DNA of 64,000 nucleotides from Prorocentrum cordatum (GCA_963575745.1 CAUYUJ010011558.1:969780-1033779), one strand, 5' to 3'; shown: positions 50,840 to 63,290, counted from the first letter of the stretch. Notes: generated from the sequence alone by a model not told the origin. Numbers and translations: made by a program.

Positions 50840-51910
50840 CATGGCGACCGAACCGTCCTCTTTTCCTTCTGATGAAGATACGCCATGGACAGTCTAAGAA
50901 AGTTTCGCAGAAACTACCACTTGAGACCCACGCCCTTCCGTCGTCGAGAACAGGCCTGTCAAGCGGAGCGTCGCCATCGCCCCCGGCGGCGGCGGCGATG
51001 GCGGCGGACATGCTGCGAAACGCCAGCGCGCGCCAACAACGGCACAACTCCCAACGACAGAGACGGACGCGATTGGCGATGGAGAATTGCTTTCAGAATG
51101 AATGCCGAGACGTTTCGGTTCACATCTTCTGGCCTCTAATTATCGCGGCGGGTTTGACCACGAACGCATTCCCGCGATGCTCATGAGCAAGAGCGCAGTG
51201 GCCGAGTACAGCATCGGCCGCGAGCACCACAAGAAGGAGAGCGTGGGTGACAAAGACAGGATTAGCAGTGGCTTGTGTACGTGGCTTTCGAGAACAAGAA
51301 GAACATCAAGTCGCCACGCTAATTCGACATGCCCGGCAACGGCACCTACAATAGCCGCCGCTTCCATTGCACGATCATGTCGTGCAAGACGAGGCAGGAC
51401 CGCACCAATCGCATCAACTACACAAAGAAGGAGATGACCCCAACCCACCCCAGAAGCTCAATGGGCCACTGAGTGGCGCTATGAGCAAGTAGGAGACATT
51501 CCACGAGCTCAACAAGATGGCCGCGGAGGGCTCGACAGTCGAAGAGTGCATGGCCATGACGCGCGAAAACCAACCGGAAGACTGTTTCAAACTCGGAGGC
51601 CGTATCGAGGCGCGGTTGGAGAAGTTGCTGGATCGCGGCAGTGATACCAAGCAGTTATCATTCACACCGTACCGCGGCATCACGGCGGGCCAGTCCCCAC
51701 GCTTCGATCTGACGTTGTTTGTCATTCTCCATGGCGACGGCCGCAAGGGAAAAAACAATTACGCGGTAGCGCAGGGAAGATAAAAGAAGTCACGGATCTG
51801 TTCGTCTTTGACGAGGTGGCCACGCTCACAATGTTCACGGCTAAAATGTGAATCTATTGATCGACCTGAAGCAGAACCGACGGTTTGCCAAGCAAGATGG
51901 AAAGACACCC
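50840..51910 (+). pseudogene. Fossil Rep-like gene (CRESS-DNA virus or plasmid type)
   Basis: Pieces in several frames lie in Rep order. 51094-51138 resembles Rep motif I (FRMNAETFRFTSSG). About 51278-51320 has VYVAFENKKNIKSPR then a stop and FDM, the context of motif II, but its His pair is not evident. About 51400-51425 has INYTKKE, like motif III with the Tyr. 51511-51783 is a longer open piece with a degenerate Walker-A-like HGDGRKGKNN, and near 51796 LFVFDEV resembles Walker B. The order endonuclease then SF3 helicase is that of Rep. Several frame changes and stops make it inactive. A short ATG frame at 50850 (MATEPSSFPSDEDTPWTV) may be the old start. Family assignment is from recognised motifs only. 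Confidence 0.6.
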
Positions 51911-52974
51911 TCCTAGATAGCAAGTCGTCGAGCTCATTCCCACCCGCCCTCCCAACACATAAGTAACACCCGAGCCTGAGCATGTTCAGCAGTCGTCTTT
52001 GGATGAACAGCTACTGGGAACCAAAACCGACCCCATGTGCGCGACGCTGGGGCGAGGTGCGCCACGCGTGCCAGGAGCGCCAGGCGCGCCAGGCACTCAT
52101 AGGGGACCGAGCGTGCCAGGCACGCCTGGTGCGCCAGATGCGCCACGTGCTCCGCGTGAGCCGGGTGTGCCGCGTACTCCAGCCGCGCCGGGTGCGCCAC
52201 GTTCTGGGCGCGTGCAGAGTGTGTCAGGTGCGCATGCGCGGTGGCAGCACACATCGGGAATCATGTCGGCCCCCACCACCCTTGTCGAAAAGTCCATGCA
52301 CATCAAGTGTTGGGCATGCGCACAGCAGGCCATACGCCATCACCCCCGCCGTCCCTGTCAAAAAACCACTTGACAGTGATCGCGGGGTGGCCGCGCATGA
52401 TGCAGATCTATCCGCGAGGTGCATTTTGTATTGTTGTTGTTGTTGTTAGGGGTGGTAGCCTTGCGCACAGCAGGCAATATGCTGACACCCCCACCGTCCC
52501 TGTCAAAAGCAATGCAAAGTGCTCGCGGGCCTCACGAACATGACTCGAGACTTTGCCCCAAGGTGTACTTCTTATTGTTTTTTGCACAGGGATGGTCGGG
52601 GGGCCGCATCGGGTTGGCCGTGCATGCTCCAAATGTGGAGGCAGAGTGCGTTTTGTATTGTTTGTTGTCAGGGATGGTGGGGGGTGATCATGGTGTCCTG
52701 ATTGTTCCTGGTTGGCTGCCGGTCGCCTGGGGGAGGGGGTGTATATTAATAGGGAACAATGATAAACCCTTCCCCGAAGGGGAAGAAGGGGGTTGGAAGA
52801 GGAGCCTCCCTAGACCGCCTGCGCCCAGAGGGCTGGTGGGATCTGTTCGGTTGGTTTGGCAACCTGTCGTCCAATTGTTGGTTATGTTTTTAGGATTAAC
52901 CTTTCATGTTTTGGATGCACGAATGCGTGGCCACTTGCTGGCCCGTCACCCCATTCATCTAGAATATCGTTATG
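51911..52974. other. Non-coding, GCGCCAGGC-type 9-bp repeats at 52030-52240
   Basis: GTGCGCCAGGCGCGCCAGG-like units give a Gly-x-Pro frame by chance. Later sequence has three related blocks beginning near 52310, 52470 and 52590 (GCACAGCAGGC..., CACCCCCNCCGTCCCTGTCAAAA). Confidence 0.55.
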
Positions 52975-53850
52975 TATATCTCTATGTCTCTCTCTCTCTC
53001 TCTATCTCTTTCTCTCTCTCTCTCTCTCTTTCTCTCCCTGTTCTGCTCTCCCTCTCTCTCTCTCTTTGTTTGTTTGTTTGTTCTCTCTCTCTCTCTCTCT
53101 CTTTTTGTGTCCCCATCTTTTGATTTGTTTCTCTCTGTCTCTTTCTCTTTCTTTCTCTGACTCGTCCACAAGCGGGGATGTTTTGTGGGGCGGGGGTGTG
53201 GGAGTGCGGTTGATGGCGACGGGTGTGTGCATGGGCGGCGCGAGAGGCGAGGGGGGTGCGTGGTCCGCACCTTCCTCGCCTCTCGCACCGCGCCCCACCC
53301 TCCCCACTCGGTGGGGTGCGGCGGGTGTGGAGTGTGTGGGAGCCGGGTGGTTCGGGAGGAAGAGAGAGAGAGAGAGGGAGAGACAGAGAGAGAGAGGGAG
53401 AGCTAGAGAGAGACATATCTTTGCCTCGTTCGGATGAAGAGGTTGCCGTCTTACGAGACCAGGGGGGCCGCAGAGAAATGAGCGAGAGAGAGAAGGAGAG
53501 AGAGAGAGAGAGGGCGAGCGAGAGTCAGAGAGAGAGAGAGAGATCTGTTCCACCTTTGGATATGTATGTACAGTGGCTCCGGATTCATGATTCAATCCCC
53601 CGCAGCATGAAAGCTCTCCCTCGCAGGTCTGAGAAGTCTGAAACGTATACTTATTGGCTGAGTACCACGTCAGGCAGATGAGAGATGAATATGTACGTGC
53701 ACGTTGAATACATATGTAGATATCTGTGGAACGATAGCATGGAAAAATGTGCAGGGAAGAGAGAGAGAGAGGGTTGGGTGAAAGGCAAACAGAGGGAGAG
53801 AGAGAGAGAGAGAAGAGGAGGAGGAGGAGGAGGAGGAGGAGGAGGAGGTT
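52975..53850. repeat. CT then GA microsatellites
   Basis: (CT)n-rich 52975-53158, (GA)n-rich 53355-53545 and 53757-53820, then (GGA)n to 53847. The CT and GA tracts are inverted relative to one another. Confidence 0.9.
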
Positions 53851-54051
53851 TCACGTTCCATGTGCAGACCCAACGTGCCCATTGCGTTCCTTCCTGCACC
53901 TCGGAACCCCTGCAGCGACGAGGACGGCGACGAGACGCCGACTGCCCCTGCCACCCCTGTCGCCATTCTACGCTGGCTCGGTTTTCGCGCCCACGCCGAG
54001 GGACCGTGAGTCCGCCTGAGACTCCCGGCCCTGCCTGGCCAGACCCGCCCG

Positions 54052-56257
54052 ATGGCCGCCGCCGACGGCTCACACACGGTCCTGTTGACGAGCGAAGGCA
54101 CGGCCGTGGCTTGCGGCTACAATTCCCATGATCAGTGTGAAATCCCGGAGCTTACCGAAGGCCAGACCTACATTCGGGTTGCCGCTGGAGGCCGGCACAC
54201 GGTCCTGCTGACGAGTGGGGGCACGGCCGTGGCTTGCGGCTGCAATCGTCAGGGCCAGTGCGACATCCCGGAAGAAGTTGCAGGCCAGACCTACATACAA
54301 GTCGACGCTGGAGCCCGACACACGGTTCTGCTGACGAGCGGGGGCACCGTCGTGGCATGCGGCACTAATTATCGAGTGGTTTTCCTCCCATCCCGCCCTT
54401 GTGCCTGGGTCGTGGACAAGAGACGGGAGGCATTTTAGATGTTTTGGGGGGCCCTTTTGGTGCGTTTTAGAGGGGCCTAGCGCTTAGATGATTTTAAAAC
54501 GCTGGGGGCGTTGTTTCCCCGCTTTCCAGATCGATGTTGTTTTTTGTCTGTTTTGGGAGCCGTTGTTTCTCAGTTTTGGGATTGCCGTCTCGCCGTTTTC
54601 GGTTCGTTGTGCAACCCGTCTCCAACTGTTTTTAATTGCCGTTGTTGTTGTTTCCCGTTTCTGTCAATTATGTTATGTGTTGCGTTGTCGTTGTTGTTTG
54701 TTTTGGGTTGTTGTTGTTCGCTCGTTTGGGGCCCGTCGCTTTTGTCATGTTTTGGGTTGCCATGTTTTTATGTTCTGGTCGACCGCAACACGAAACATTG
54801 AAAACGGAACAGACGCCCCCAGCGTTATAAAACAATTAAGGCCTATCGCAGGCCTCTTGAAGGCCTGCTGGGGGCCACCGTGGGGCTTCTTTCGGGCCTA
54901 CTCTAGGGAGTCTCTCCGGGATTGGTGACTGTATTTGGAGCCATGTGAAGAGGAAGGCTCGTTGTGCCCCTTCGAGGTTCTCTCTCGGGCCCATCTTAAA
55001 GGCCTCTTGGGCCTTTCTTGAGGGCCTCAGGGGCCCTCTTGAGCAGATCGTGGGGCTTCTTCGGCCGTCTTGAACGCTCTTATCAAAACCGAGGAGGCGA
55101 CAATGCGAACATCATAGAACAGCAGATGTGTTCCTGTGATGCATGTTGGCTTGCTGGAGTGGCTCAGGAGCATATGAATGGGCTTCCGCAAGAGCGTCTG
55201 GGGGCTCCAACAGCGCCACAAGATGCCCTCAAGAGAGCCTCAGCACGTTCCCCTGGGACCACGTCTTTGCGCTCTTGAGGCCTCCCCAAGCCGAGCTCCG
55301 AGAGAGCCATGAATCGCGCAAGAAATCAGGAAATCCATGGCCCAGACTCATTACCCAACATTTTCAAAATTCTATCGGAGGGACTCTGTGGCCGTTGGGC
55401 CTGAGCACCTTCCATTCAGTGCCTACGGGACGGTGGCGGATTACGGTCATTGCGACATCCCTGATCTCGTCGCGGGCCAGACCTACATTCAGGCCGCCGC
55501 CGGAGGTCGCCACACCGTCTTGCTGACGAGCGAGGGCACTGCCGTGGCCTGCGGCTACAATGGCTTCGGCCAGTGCGACATCCCTGAGCTCGTCGCAGGC
55601 CGGACCTACACTCAGGTTGCCGCTGGCGGCCGCCACTCGGTTCTGCTGACGAGCGAGGGCATGGCCGTGTCTTGCGGCGGTAATGGTCACGCCCAATGCG
55701 ACATCCCGGAGCTTGTTCCGGACCAGACCTACACACAAGCCGCCGCCGGACATGGCCACACTGTCTTGCTGACGAGCGAGGGCACGGCCGTGGCTTGCGG
55801 CTATAATGGTTCCGGCCAATGCGATATCCCTGAGCTTGCCGCAGGCCAGACCTACACTCAGGTCGTCGCTGGAGGCAGCCACACGGTTCTACTGACGAGC
55901 GGGGGCACGGCAGTGGCCATCGGTGATAATCATGGCGGATCATGCGATATCCCTGACCTCGTCGCAGACCAGACCTACGTATCTGATTTGATGAGAGCGT
56001 TGCTCTTGCAGGCGTCGCTGGACGGCGGCTCGATGCGATTCTTGACCCTAGGTGGGGTGGAACGCTACCGAGTCGTTGCCGGGCACACCTCTTGTCTCAG
56101 AGGTGTGTACGACCAGTTGATGGGCGATCTTCGTGCGGGCAGGTTTGGCTTGGGGATTGCACGGGTGGACGCTGTCTTGCCCGACGGCCGATTGTTGAGC
56201 AACGTGTCGGCCCGGGAGACGCTCGCGAGTGTCTTCGGGCCCGGCTCGTCAGTTTGA
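54052..56257 (+). CDS. RCC1-like repeat protein with C-terminal ubiquitin-like segment, two exons
   Basis: ATG 54052 opens MAAADGSHTVLLTSEGTAVA, and the frame carries about three repeats of a 42-residue unit (HTVLLTSEGTAVACGYN...GQCDIPEL...AGQTYTQVAAG). After a gap of about 1 kb with stops, four more full repeats run from about 55436 (YGHCDIPDLVAGQTYIQ), then a unique C-terminus: LMRALLLQASLDGGSMRFLT to VDAVLPDGRLLSNVSARETL, TGA 56255-56257. The gap 54376-about 55435 is taken as an intron, but its exact sites do not give a simple GT-AG phase match. RCC1/HERC-type beta-propeller blades are known for protein or GTPase binding; the short unit and a ubiquitin-like tail recur in dinoflagellates (recollection). 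The first Met could instead be internal to a longer protein. Confidence 0.7.
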
Positions 56258-57377
56258 GCCGTTTTTGACGAGGCCAGGATGCTGAGATTCTGACCTCGCC
56301 AACGTACCAGGGCAGCATCGACATGCGGATAATGCGGCATACAACCGAGGGCCAGAGGAGGCCGCACAGGAGAACGGAAGAGAGTGGGAGGGGAGGCGGA
56401 TGAGGACGACCAGAGGGGAATGCAATGGGAAATGGGAGGTCGAGGGAATGAGTTAGAAGTAAGACGGTGGAGGAGACGGAAGAGACGGGGAGACATGAAG
56501 GGAAATTCGACGATAACGATTCGGCGCCGCCGCGACGACGACGGAAACGCCGTCGGGCGTTGGCGACGAGACGACGTCGGTGGCGACGCTGTCGGCGAAG
56601 ACGAGGTCGAGCACAAGGGTGACGTCCACGATACAGATGATTCCGTCAACCTATAATAATACGCGCCGTGGAGGCGCGCAGTTTTCGATGAATGTCAAAG
56701 GAGCGTGCGACGGTGGCTATCAGGTGGCCTCATGCATGTAGAATGTGCAGCACCGATCGCGCGATCTATGAAGAGCAACGCGCAAGCATTCCGAAAACCT
56801 TATCACTGCTGCAAGCCGTGCTGGAGGAAATCCAGGACAGAGGGCGGGGGGCCTAGGCAGGCCCCAACGAGTCTGATTCAGTGAACGGCGAAGACGAGAA
56901 CGACGACATAGGCGACGTCGTCGATGACGACGACATCGACGTTCCTCGACGTCGCCGTCCATGACACGGTCGACGACTTTGACGACTAACACCAAAACAA
57001 AACGTTGTCGGCGTCGACGACGGCGTCGTCGACGACGACGAGTGTCGTCGACGAGACGTCGACGACAACGCCGACGGCGACGACGACTGCGACGATTGCG
57101 ACGACGACTTCCGACGAATGCGAAGACGACGTCGACGTGGTCGCCGACGACGACGTCGCCTCTCGGGAGGTCCCAAGAGGCTTCCACAGGCCTCCAGAGG
57201 CTTCCAGAGGCTTCCAGAGGCTTTGAGACCCCAAAAGTTTCCTAACATTTCGAGTCTCGAGCGTTGGTGGCGACGACGCGTCCGAACACTACGATAATGT
57301 CGTCGACGACGTCGCGGTCGACGACCGCGACGCCACCGACAACAACGGCGACACCGACGACGACGACGACGACGGCT

Positions 57378-57431
<54 letters not shown>

Positions 57432-58242
57432 CCGCGGTCGACGAGAACGACCTTGGCGGCGACGGCGACGACGCCGACGATCACGACAACGACAAAGTCA
57501 CTGGACAACGACGGCGCGGTCGACGCCGACGAAAGCGACGTCGACAGCGCGTCGCCAGGCCCGCGGCCTCCGCGGAGGATGCGCCCGCGGAGCCGGCGGC
57601 GCCCGCGCCCGAGGCCGAGACCCGCACACTCCTCCGCCGCTGGCCGCCAGCCGCCACCGTCAGCGCCGGCGGCGCCGCCTGGCGGGCCCCGTCGGCCTGG
57701 GCGTCGGCGCCGACGCCACCGTTGCCGGCGCCGCCGCTGGTCGGCCTCGGCGGCGTCGGCCTCGGCGGCGTCGGCCTCGGCGTCGCCCTCGACGGCATCG
57801 GCGTCGGCGGAGCTTTCGGCGTCGCCGCCAGCGTCGACGGCTTGGTGGGCCAGGTTGACGTCATCGTGGTGGATGTCGCCGGCGTGATGAGGAGGGGGAG
57901 GAGAGAGACGCAAAGAGGATGGAGAGGGGGAGGGAGTTGGAGGAAACGGGATTACAGGAGGGAGTTGGACGGGAATGAGGCGTCGTCCTCCTCCACCTCC
58001 GTCGCCGTGGTCGTCCTCTAACTCTCCACATCCCTCCTGGCTCCTCATCGGGACTATGAGCAAGGAGGGAGAGAGGGTCGAGGAGGAAGGGGGGGAACGA
58101 GGGGATGGCAGCAGTGTGAGACGGCATGAGAGATGGGCCTGCGGGGGCTGTTGGAGGTTTTTGTGGTGGATCGCGCTCAACGCGGGTGACATCGGAAGAG
58201 ATCGCCTCCGTCGGACGTAGGGTCGGAGTCCACTCCCGACCG
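56258..58242. other. No gene recognised; GAC/GTC repeat fields at 56885-57130 and 57290-57550
   Basis: (GAC)n and GACGTCGTC words dominate, giving poly-Thr, poly-Asp and poly-Val frames. 57720-57850 repeats GGCGTCGGCCTCG. No constraint is seen. Confidence 0.6.
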
Positions 58243-58345
58243 TCCTGGGCGTTTACTAAAAAGGGCTCTGCCCTGTTCGATACCTTTCTCATGTGCGTTT
58301 ACTAGACGCCTTCTTTTGTCGGGCTGCTTGTTATGAGGGTCATTC
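58243..58345 (+). repeat. Dispersed repeat, copy 2 of 2
   Basis: Matches 45487-45590. Confidence 0.6.
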
Positions 58346-58469
58346 TGGCCTCTGAGGTGACCCGTCGCGAGGGCTGCTCAAGGGCAGGGTAGGGCAGGAT
58401 CGGTGAGACGGGCGGGGCGGGGGCAGGCAGGACAGGCGCCCCTCCCTCTTCTTCGTCTCCCCTTCGTCG

Positions 58470-58617
58470 TCGTCCTTCCGGAGGTTCGCGCGGATGTTTT
58501 GGATTTGCGTTGAACCACCTATCCTTGGGGCGCGGAGCGCGCCAGGAGGCGCCGCCAGAGAGGTCCCAGCGCAGACCCAAGAAATCCGCGCCGACCGTCA
58601 AAGGGTATGTTTATGCC
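58470..58617. mobile_element. Foldback MITE, family A copy 4
   Basis: GGAGGTTCGCGCGGAT at the left and AAGAAATCCGCGCCGACCGT at the right are inverted relatives of the other copies. Confidence 0.55.
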
Positions 58618-61600
58618 GATGTTTTGCTCCTCAAGTAACCCAGGAGGAATACCAAGACACCGATCTCACGGTGGCTCTTGCCCACGATTTGCTCAGTCTC
58701 CTTTGCAGTCTTTTCCGTAAGTTCCACGCCGAGGTATAGTTGGAACCTCTCAGCAGCTCGGCAACTGCGAGCAATACCTTTCACGGTACGCCATGCGGCT
58801 CCCGTTCGGCACTAACCCACAATTCGCCTGAGGGACGTGCGCTCGTCCACCCCCCACCCAGCCCTTTCCCTTGCCCTTCCTGCTTTCCGCTTCTGACCTT
58901 GACATGACAGCGGCCTCTGGCAGAACAAACTGGCCCGGAAGTGCACTGCCGCCGTGTGGAGCTGCACCCTGCAGCGCTTCTGCGCAGTCCGCCCGCCACT
59001 GCGGGCGCGCGGCTGCGGCAGATGCCGGCGGAGGAGTAGAGCGCGCGTGCCCACACAGTGTGTATTTGTCGAAGAAGAAACAGTTGCATAAGCATAAACG
59101 TGTGATGCTTATTCTGTGTTTTCTTCCTCCAACGTGGGCGTGTCTTCCACTGGCTGCACTTCCTGTTCGACGAGCCTGCTTCGGCACATCCTGAAGTGTT
59201 TCAAGCTTTGAGGGCTCCCCCCTGCCGCGCGCAGCCTCTCCTCCTGTCCCCTGGTCGTTCCTTTTCCACATGTGCCGCAATGAGCTCCGCTTGTGCCCCA
59301 GCGTAGCCCGCCCGCAACTCAGATCCGAGACGCCGCCGACAAAAAAGCGAACATCCAGTGGGGACCCGCATTCAGAAGTCAGATGCTGTTCGCGCGAGCA
59401 CCCTGGGTGTCGTCGCGCCCCGCTCGCTGCGCGCTGATTTCCTGCGGGCGTAAAGACGCTGCTGCATTCAGACTGTCACGGGTGTCCCCGCAATTTCCCC
59501 CGCGCGCCAATTTTCAGGATTGGGTGTTTGTTCGAGAGTTTATTGCGGTCGCGTCCGCCTTGCGTGGTCAAGACTGCGGAAACGAGCAGCACTTGGGGTT
59601 CAGAAGGGGCGCTCACGCGAGCCAATTAGGTCGGGAGACTGATCCGTGGCCGGAAGCACACCGCGGCCAGAAAAAAAATATTCGTTCTTATTGTCGAGCG
59701 TTGAGATATCGCGATGATCGTATGCCTACGTGTTCGCATGGTTGGCCTGAGCGCCGTTCCAGGTATTTTGCTTGTTCCCTCCGCCTTTCCCGTCCCCCTT
59801 CCTCGTCCATTTCCGCCCTCGTCCCGAGTCCGAGGCCATTGCAGGTGTTTGCCGACGTCACTGCTGAGGTTCGTCGCGGCATCATTCCCGTCTGCTTCCC
59901 TTCTGTTCCTCCCAGAATTGCATTGGAAGTGCTTGCCCTTGTGCCCGTGAGTTTGTGCCTGTGTCCATCCGACTGGCGGGCGGTGCTGTGCGCGCGGCTC
60001 GCCGCGCGCGCCCCTGGGCGCCGGGAAACCGCAGGGGTAATTTGATGACCTGCGGCAGCGCCGCAGGCGCAGGCGCAGGCTCGCCCGCGCGCGCCGACCG
60101 TGCCCCTTCGAGAGGAAATTGTTATGGGCCCCCATTCCTCGTCGGGGAGGAGAACACGCCGGGGACCCTTACTCACGGGAGGCACGGCCGTCAATGTTTC
60201 AGAATGGCGGAATCTGGAGGACCAGCTCGTGACCGCGACGTGAGACCACCACTCACGTTTCTTCACAAGGGCTGCAGCTTTTTCTGTCCCGCCCAAATGG
60301 GCGCGGCTCTACCCACAGTGGAGCCGGATAGGCGCTTGCTCGCTCGCTCGCTCGCTCGCCCTCCTCCTCGTCCTTCACCCGCGGGGGCGAAGGAAAATCG
60401 ACAGCTCGGAGCCAGCAGCCTCCAGTGCAGGGTCGTGAGTCCTGAGGACTGCTTGCGAAGGCCTTACGGGCGGTGCCGCCGACCCTGAATGGCGACGACA
60501 ACGACGACGACGACGAGGAGCGGTCTTGGGGGCCTCTTGGGGGTAGTTTGTGGGCCTCTTGGGAAGCTCTTAGGGGCCGCTTGGAAGCCTCGTGGGGGCC
60601 TCTTGGGGGCTTCCTGGGGGTCTCTTGGAGGGGGCCTTGGACGTCTTGGAGGCTTCTTGGACGGTCTTGGGGCTATCTTGGGCGTTTTCGGCCGATCTTT
60701 GGGCGACTCGGGGCCCTCTTGGGCCGTCTCGGGGGCCATCTGGGGCATTCGGACCTCATTTGGAGTGTTCTCAAAGTCTGGACGGGTTGCCAATCGAAGC
60801 GCAATCCCCGCCCCTCCCCCTTGCCCTTGTCCTTGGCTCCGCCACAGGGCAGCCTCCTGCCTGCCCAGCAGGGTGCCCTTGTCCATCCGCGTGCCACCCG
60901 CCCTCCCAGTTGAGACAGCTGCGGCTCTCACTTCCAGCCCAAGGCCTCGCAAAGTCGGTCCATCCAGAACCCCACATGCGGCTTCTGCGTGCCAGGAGCC
61001 GCCCTCCGCCCACAAACTGTCGGGGCGCAGTGTTGCACGAACGGGGAGCGGTCAGACGCATGATGATGGATGTGACGATGTCGGATCTGTTTAACCGTAG
61101 GCGGCGTGCCCTGAGGGATCCGCACCCCCTCCCGGGTCCGTCCAGACCCGTCTTTGGGGGCGTATCCGGCCGTGGCGACGAGAAGCCTCCCGCAGACCAC
61201 AGGCAGGATAGAAAAGGCCAGAGATTGGCCGTCTGGATCTCGACTGGCCGCTCTTCAAGACGCCCCGCGCCCCCGCCCCCCGACATGCTTGCCGCCTTCC
61301 CGCTGGTCCGCGCGGGCGACGGCAAACTGGGGAGGAGCGGGGAGGATGGGGAGGAGCGGGACGGAGAGACGATTCCCTTGCGGGCTTCAACCGCCTTCAG
61401 GTATCCACCAGGGGGGGGGTCCAGCTGAAAAACCCGGACGTGGCGAGACACAGGCTTCTGCGAGGGTGGGAGAGCCGGGGCGAGGGGGAAGGGGGTCAAG
61501 GAGGAGGGCAGTCTGGGAGGCAGAGTAAGCGGCGAGCTCTTCCCGCGGCGACGTCCTCGGGTGCAGCGGCCCCCCTTGGTCGCGCAGGCCCCAGAGGGAA

Positions 61601-62271
61601 GGTCCCTCAGGCTCTGGCCGCGCTGCTGCCCCTCCTCCTCGCCATCCTCTCAGTACCGTTCAACCATCGAGGATCGAGGAGGTTCGAGGATCGAGGGGGA
61701 TCGAGGATCGAGGAGGATCAGGGAGGGTCGAGGAGGACCGAGGACTTGGGACGGAGCCTGCGGCAGCAAGCTGCGACGGGAAGGGGGCCCCCAGACATGG
61801 ACTGCATGGGGTCGAGATCGCCCAACCGATCCCCATCCCCATCCCCACCGGGCCATGGTATCTCAGCCCCATCATTCCACCAACCCAGTTTGGGATAGGC
61901 CCCTCGAGACCCGAAGCTAACAGCTTATATCCCAATCTAGGGGGGTACATCGGCCAGTGGGGCCCAGGCCACGCCAGTGGGGAGAGGGATCGATTCAACG
62001 ATGCTCATCCTGCTCCTCTTTTGCACCCATGGCAGGCGATGGACATGGACGCCGTCCCCGGGGACTGCGGCTCCGCCGGCGTCCAGCGGCCGGCCCCGCC
62101 GATTGCGCTGCGCTGCACCCTCGCCCCGGTTTAGCGGGCGAAGATGGCATGACACAAATTTGTCCGCTAACGGGGACGCCTGTGCGGCTGGAGAGTTGAT
62201 ACCCCGACGTGCCATCGTAGGGCTATAAATTTTCGAAAGAGCGTGTTCTACCGCTGCTGGCGGAAAACCGG
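58618..62271. other. No gene recognised
   Basis: 59290-59340 is the second copy of the repeat at 39114-39165. 60520-60740 repeats GGGGCCTCTTGGGGG words. 61670-61745 repeats GAGGATCGAGG. No convincing coding frame. Confidence 0.4.
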
Positions 62272-62420
62272 GGGGGGTCACTACCGGTTCGAACCCCTCC
62301 CCCCCCCCCCCCCTCCGGGGGGGGGGTCACTACCGGTTCGAACCCCTCCCCCCCCCCCCCCCTCATCATGAAAAGGGGGGGGGGGGTCACTACCGGTTCG
62401 AACCCCCCCCCCCCCCCTCG
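62272..62420. repeat. Three copies of GGGGGGTCACTACCGGTTCG with C-runs
   Basis: Copies near 62273, 62323 and 62383, each followed by AACCCCT and a C-run. Two copies in inverted orientation lie at 63077-63170. Confidence 0.85.
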
Positions 62421-62429
62421 AAAACCGAG

Positions 62430-63060
62430 TGGGGGTGCGGACAGTGGTGGGGACGGTGTTGGTGGGGACAGTGGTGAGGGGACAGCGGGACAGTGGTGGG
62501 GACAGTGGGGGGACAGTGGGACAGTGGTGGGGACGGTAGTGGTGGGGACAGTGGTGGGGACAATGGTGGGAACAGGGGGGACAGTGGACAGTGGTGGGAA
62601 CGGTGGTGGTGGGGACAGTGGTGTGGGGACAGTGGGAATGAGGTGGAAACACTGGGACAGTGGAGGGTACAATGGTGGTGGGGACACTGGTAAAGGCGGT
62701 GGCGAGGACGGCGGTGGGACAATGGGACAGAGGTACAGTGGGGACAGTGGTGGGGACAGTGGGGACAGTGGTGGGAACAGTGGGACAGCTCAGTGGGACA
62801 GCGGAGGAGTCAGTGGGACAGTGGGGACAGTGGGGATAGGCAGTGGTTGGGTCCGTGGAGACAGTGGGGAGAGTGGAACCGTGGTGGGAACAGTTGTGGG
62901 AACAGTGGGGACAGTGCGACAGTGGTGGGGGCACTGGTGGGGACAATAGGGACGGTGGTGGAACCAGTGGGGACAGTGGTGGTGAGGACAGTGGTGCTGG
63001 GAACACCAGTGGGGGATGTGATGCGGACGGTGGTGGGACCGGGAGTCGTTTGCTGGCGGT
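62430..63060 (+). repeat. GGGACAGTGG minisatellite
   Basis: About 0.6 kb of imperfect 10-bp units with GGTGGT variants, bracketed by the inverted repeats on either side. Confidence 0.9.
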
Positions 63061-63076
63061 GAGTAGGGGGGGGGGG

Positions 63077-63290
63077 GGGGTTCGAACCGGTAGTGACCCC
63101 CCCGGTTTTCCGGCCGGAGGGGGGGGGGGGGGGTTCGAACCGGTAGTGACCCCCCGGTTTTCGAAGGGGAGGGGGGGGGGGGGAGGGGTTAGGGGAGGGG
63201 GGGGGGGTTTTGCCGGGGAGAGGGGGGGGGAGGGGTTCAGCAGGGGGGGGGGGGGGGGATTTTCGGAGGGGGGGGGGGGGAGACCCCCGG
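63077..63290. repeat. Two copies of CGAACCGGTAGTGACCCCCC and G-runs
   Basis: The inverted counterpart of 62272-62420, then long G-runs to about 63285. Confidence 0.85.

Noticed and set aside
51999-52250. Collagen-like Gly-x-y protein
   Set aside because: A 9-bp DNA repeat gives Gly-x-Pro in one frame and equally regular words in the others; no start or flanking protein sequence.
57242-58192. 316-codon Val/Asp-rich minus-strand protein
   Set aside because: The Val-rich part is the complement of GAC repeats; no domain-like sequence.
62330-62420. tRNA T-arm (GGTTCGAAC)
   Set aside because: No acceptor, D or anticodon arms around it, and the word is part of a repeated G/C-run unit.
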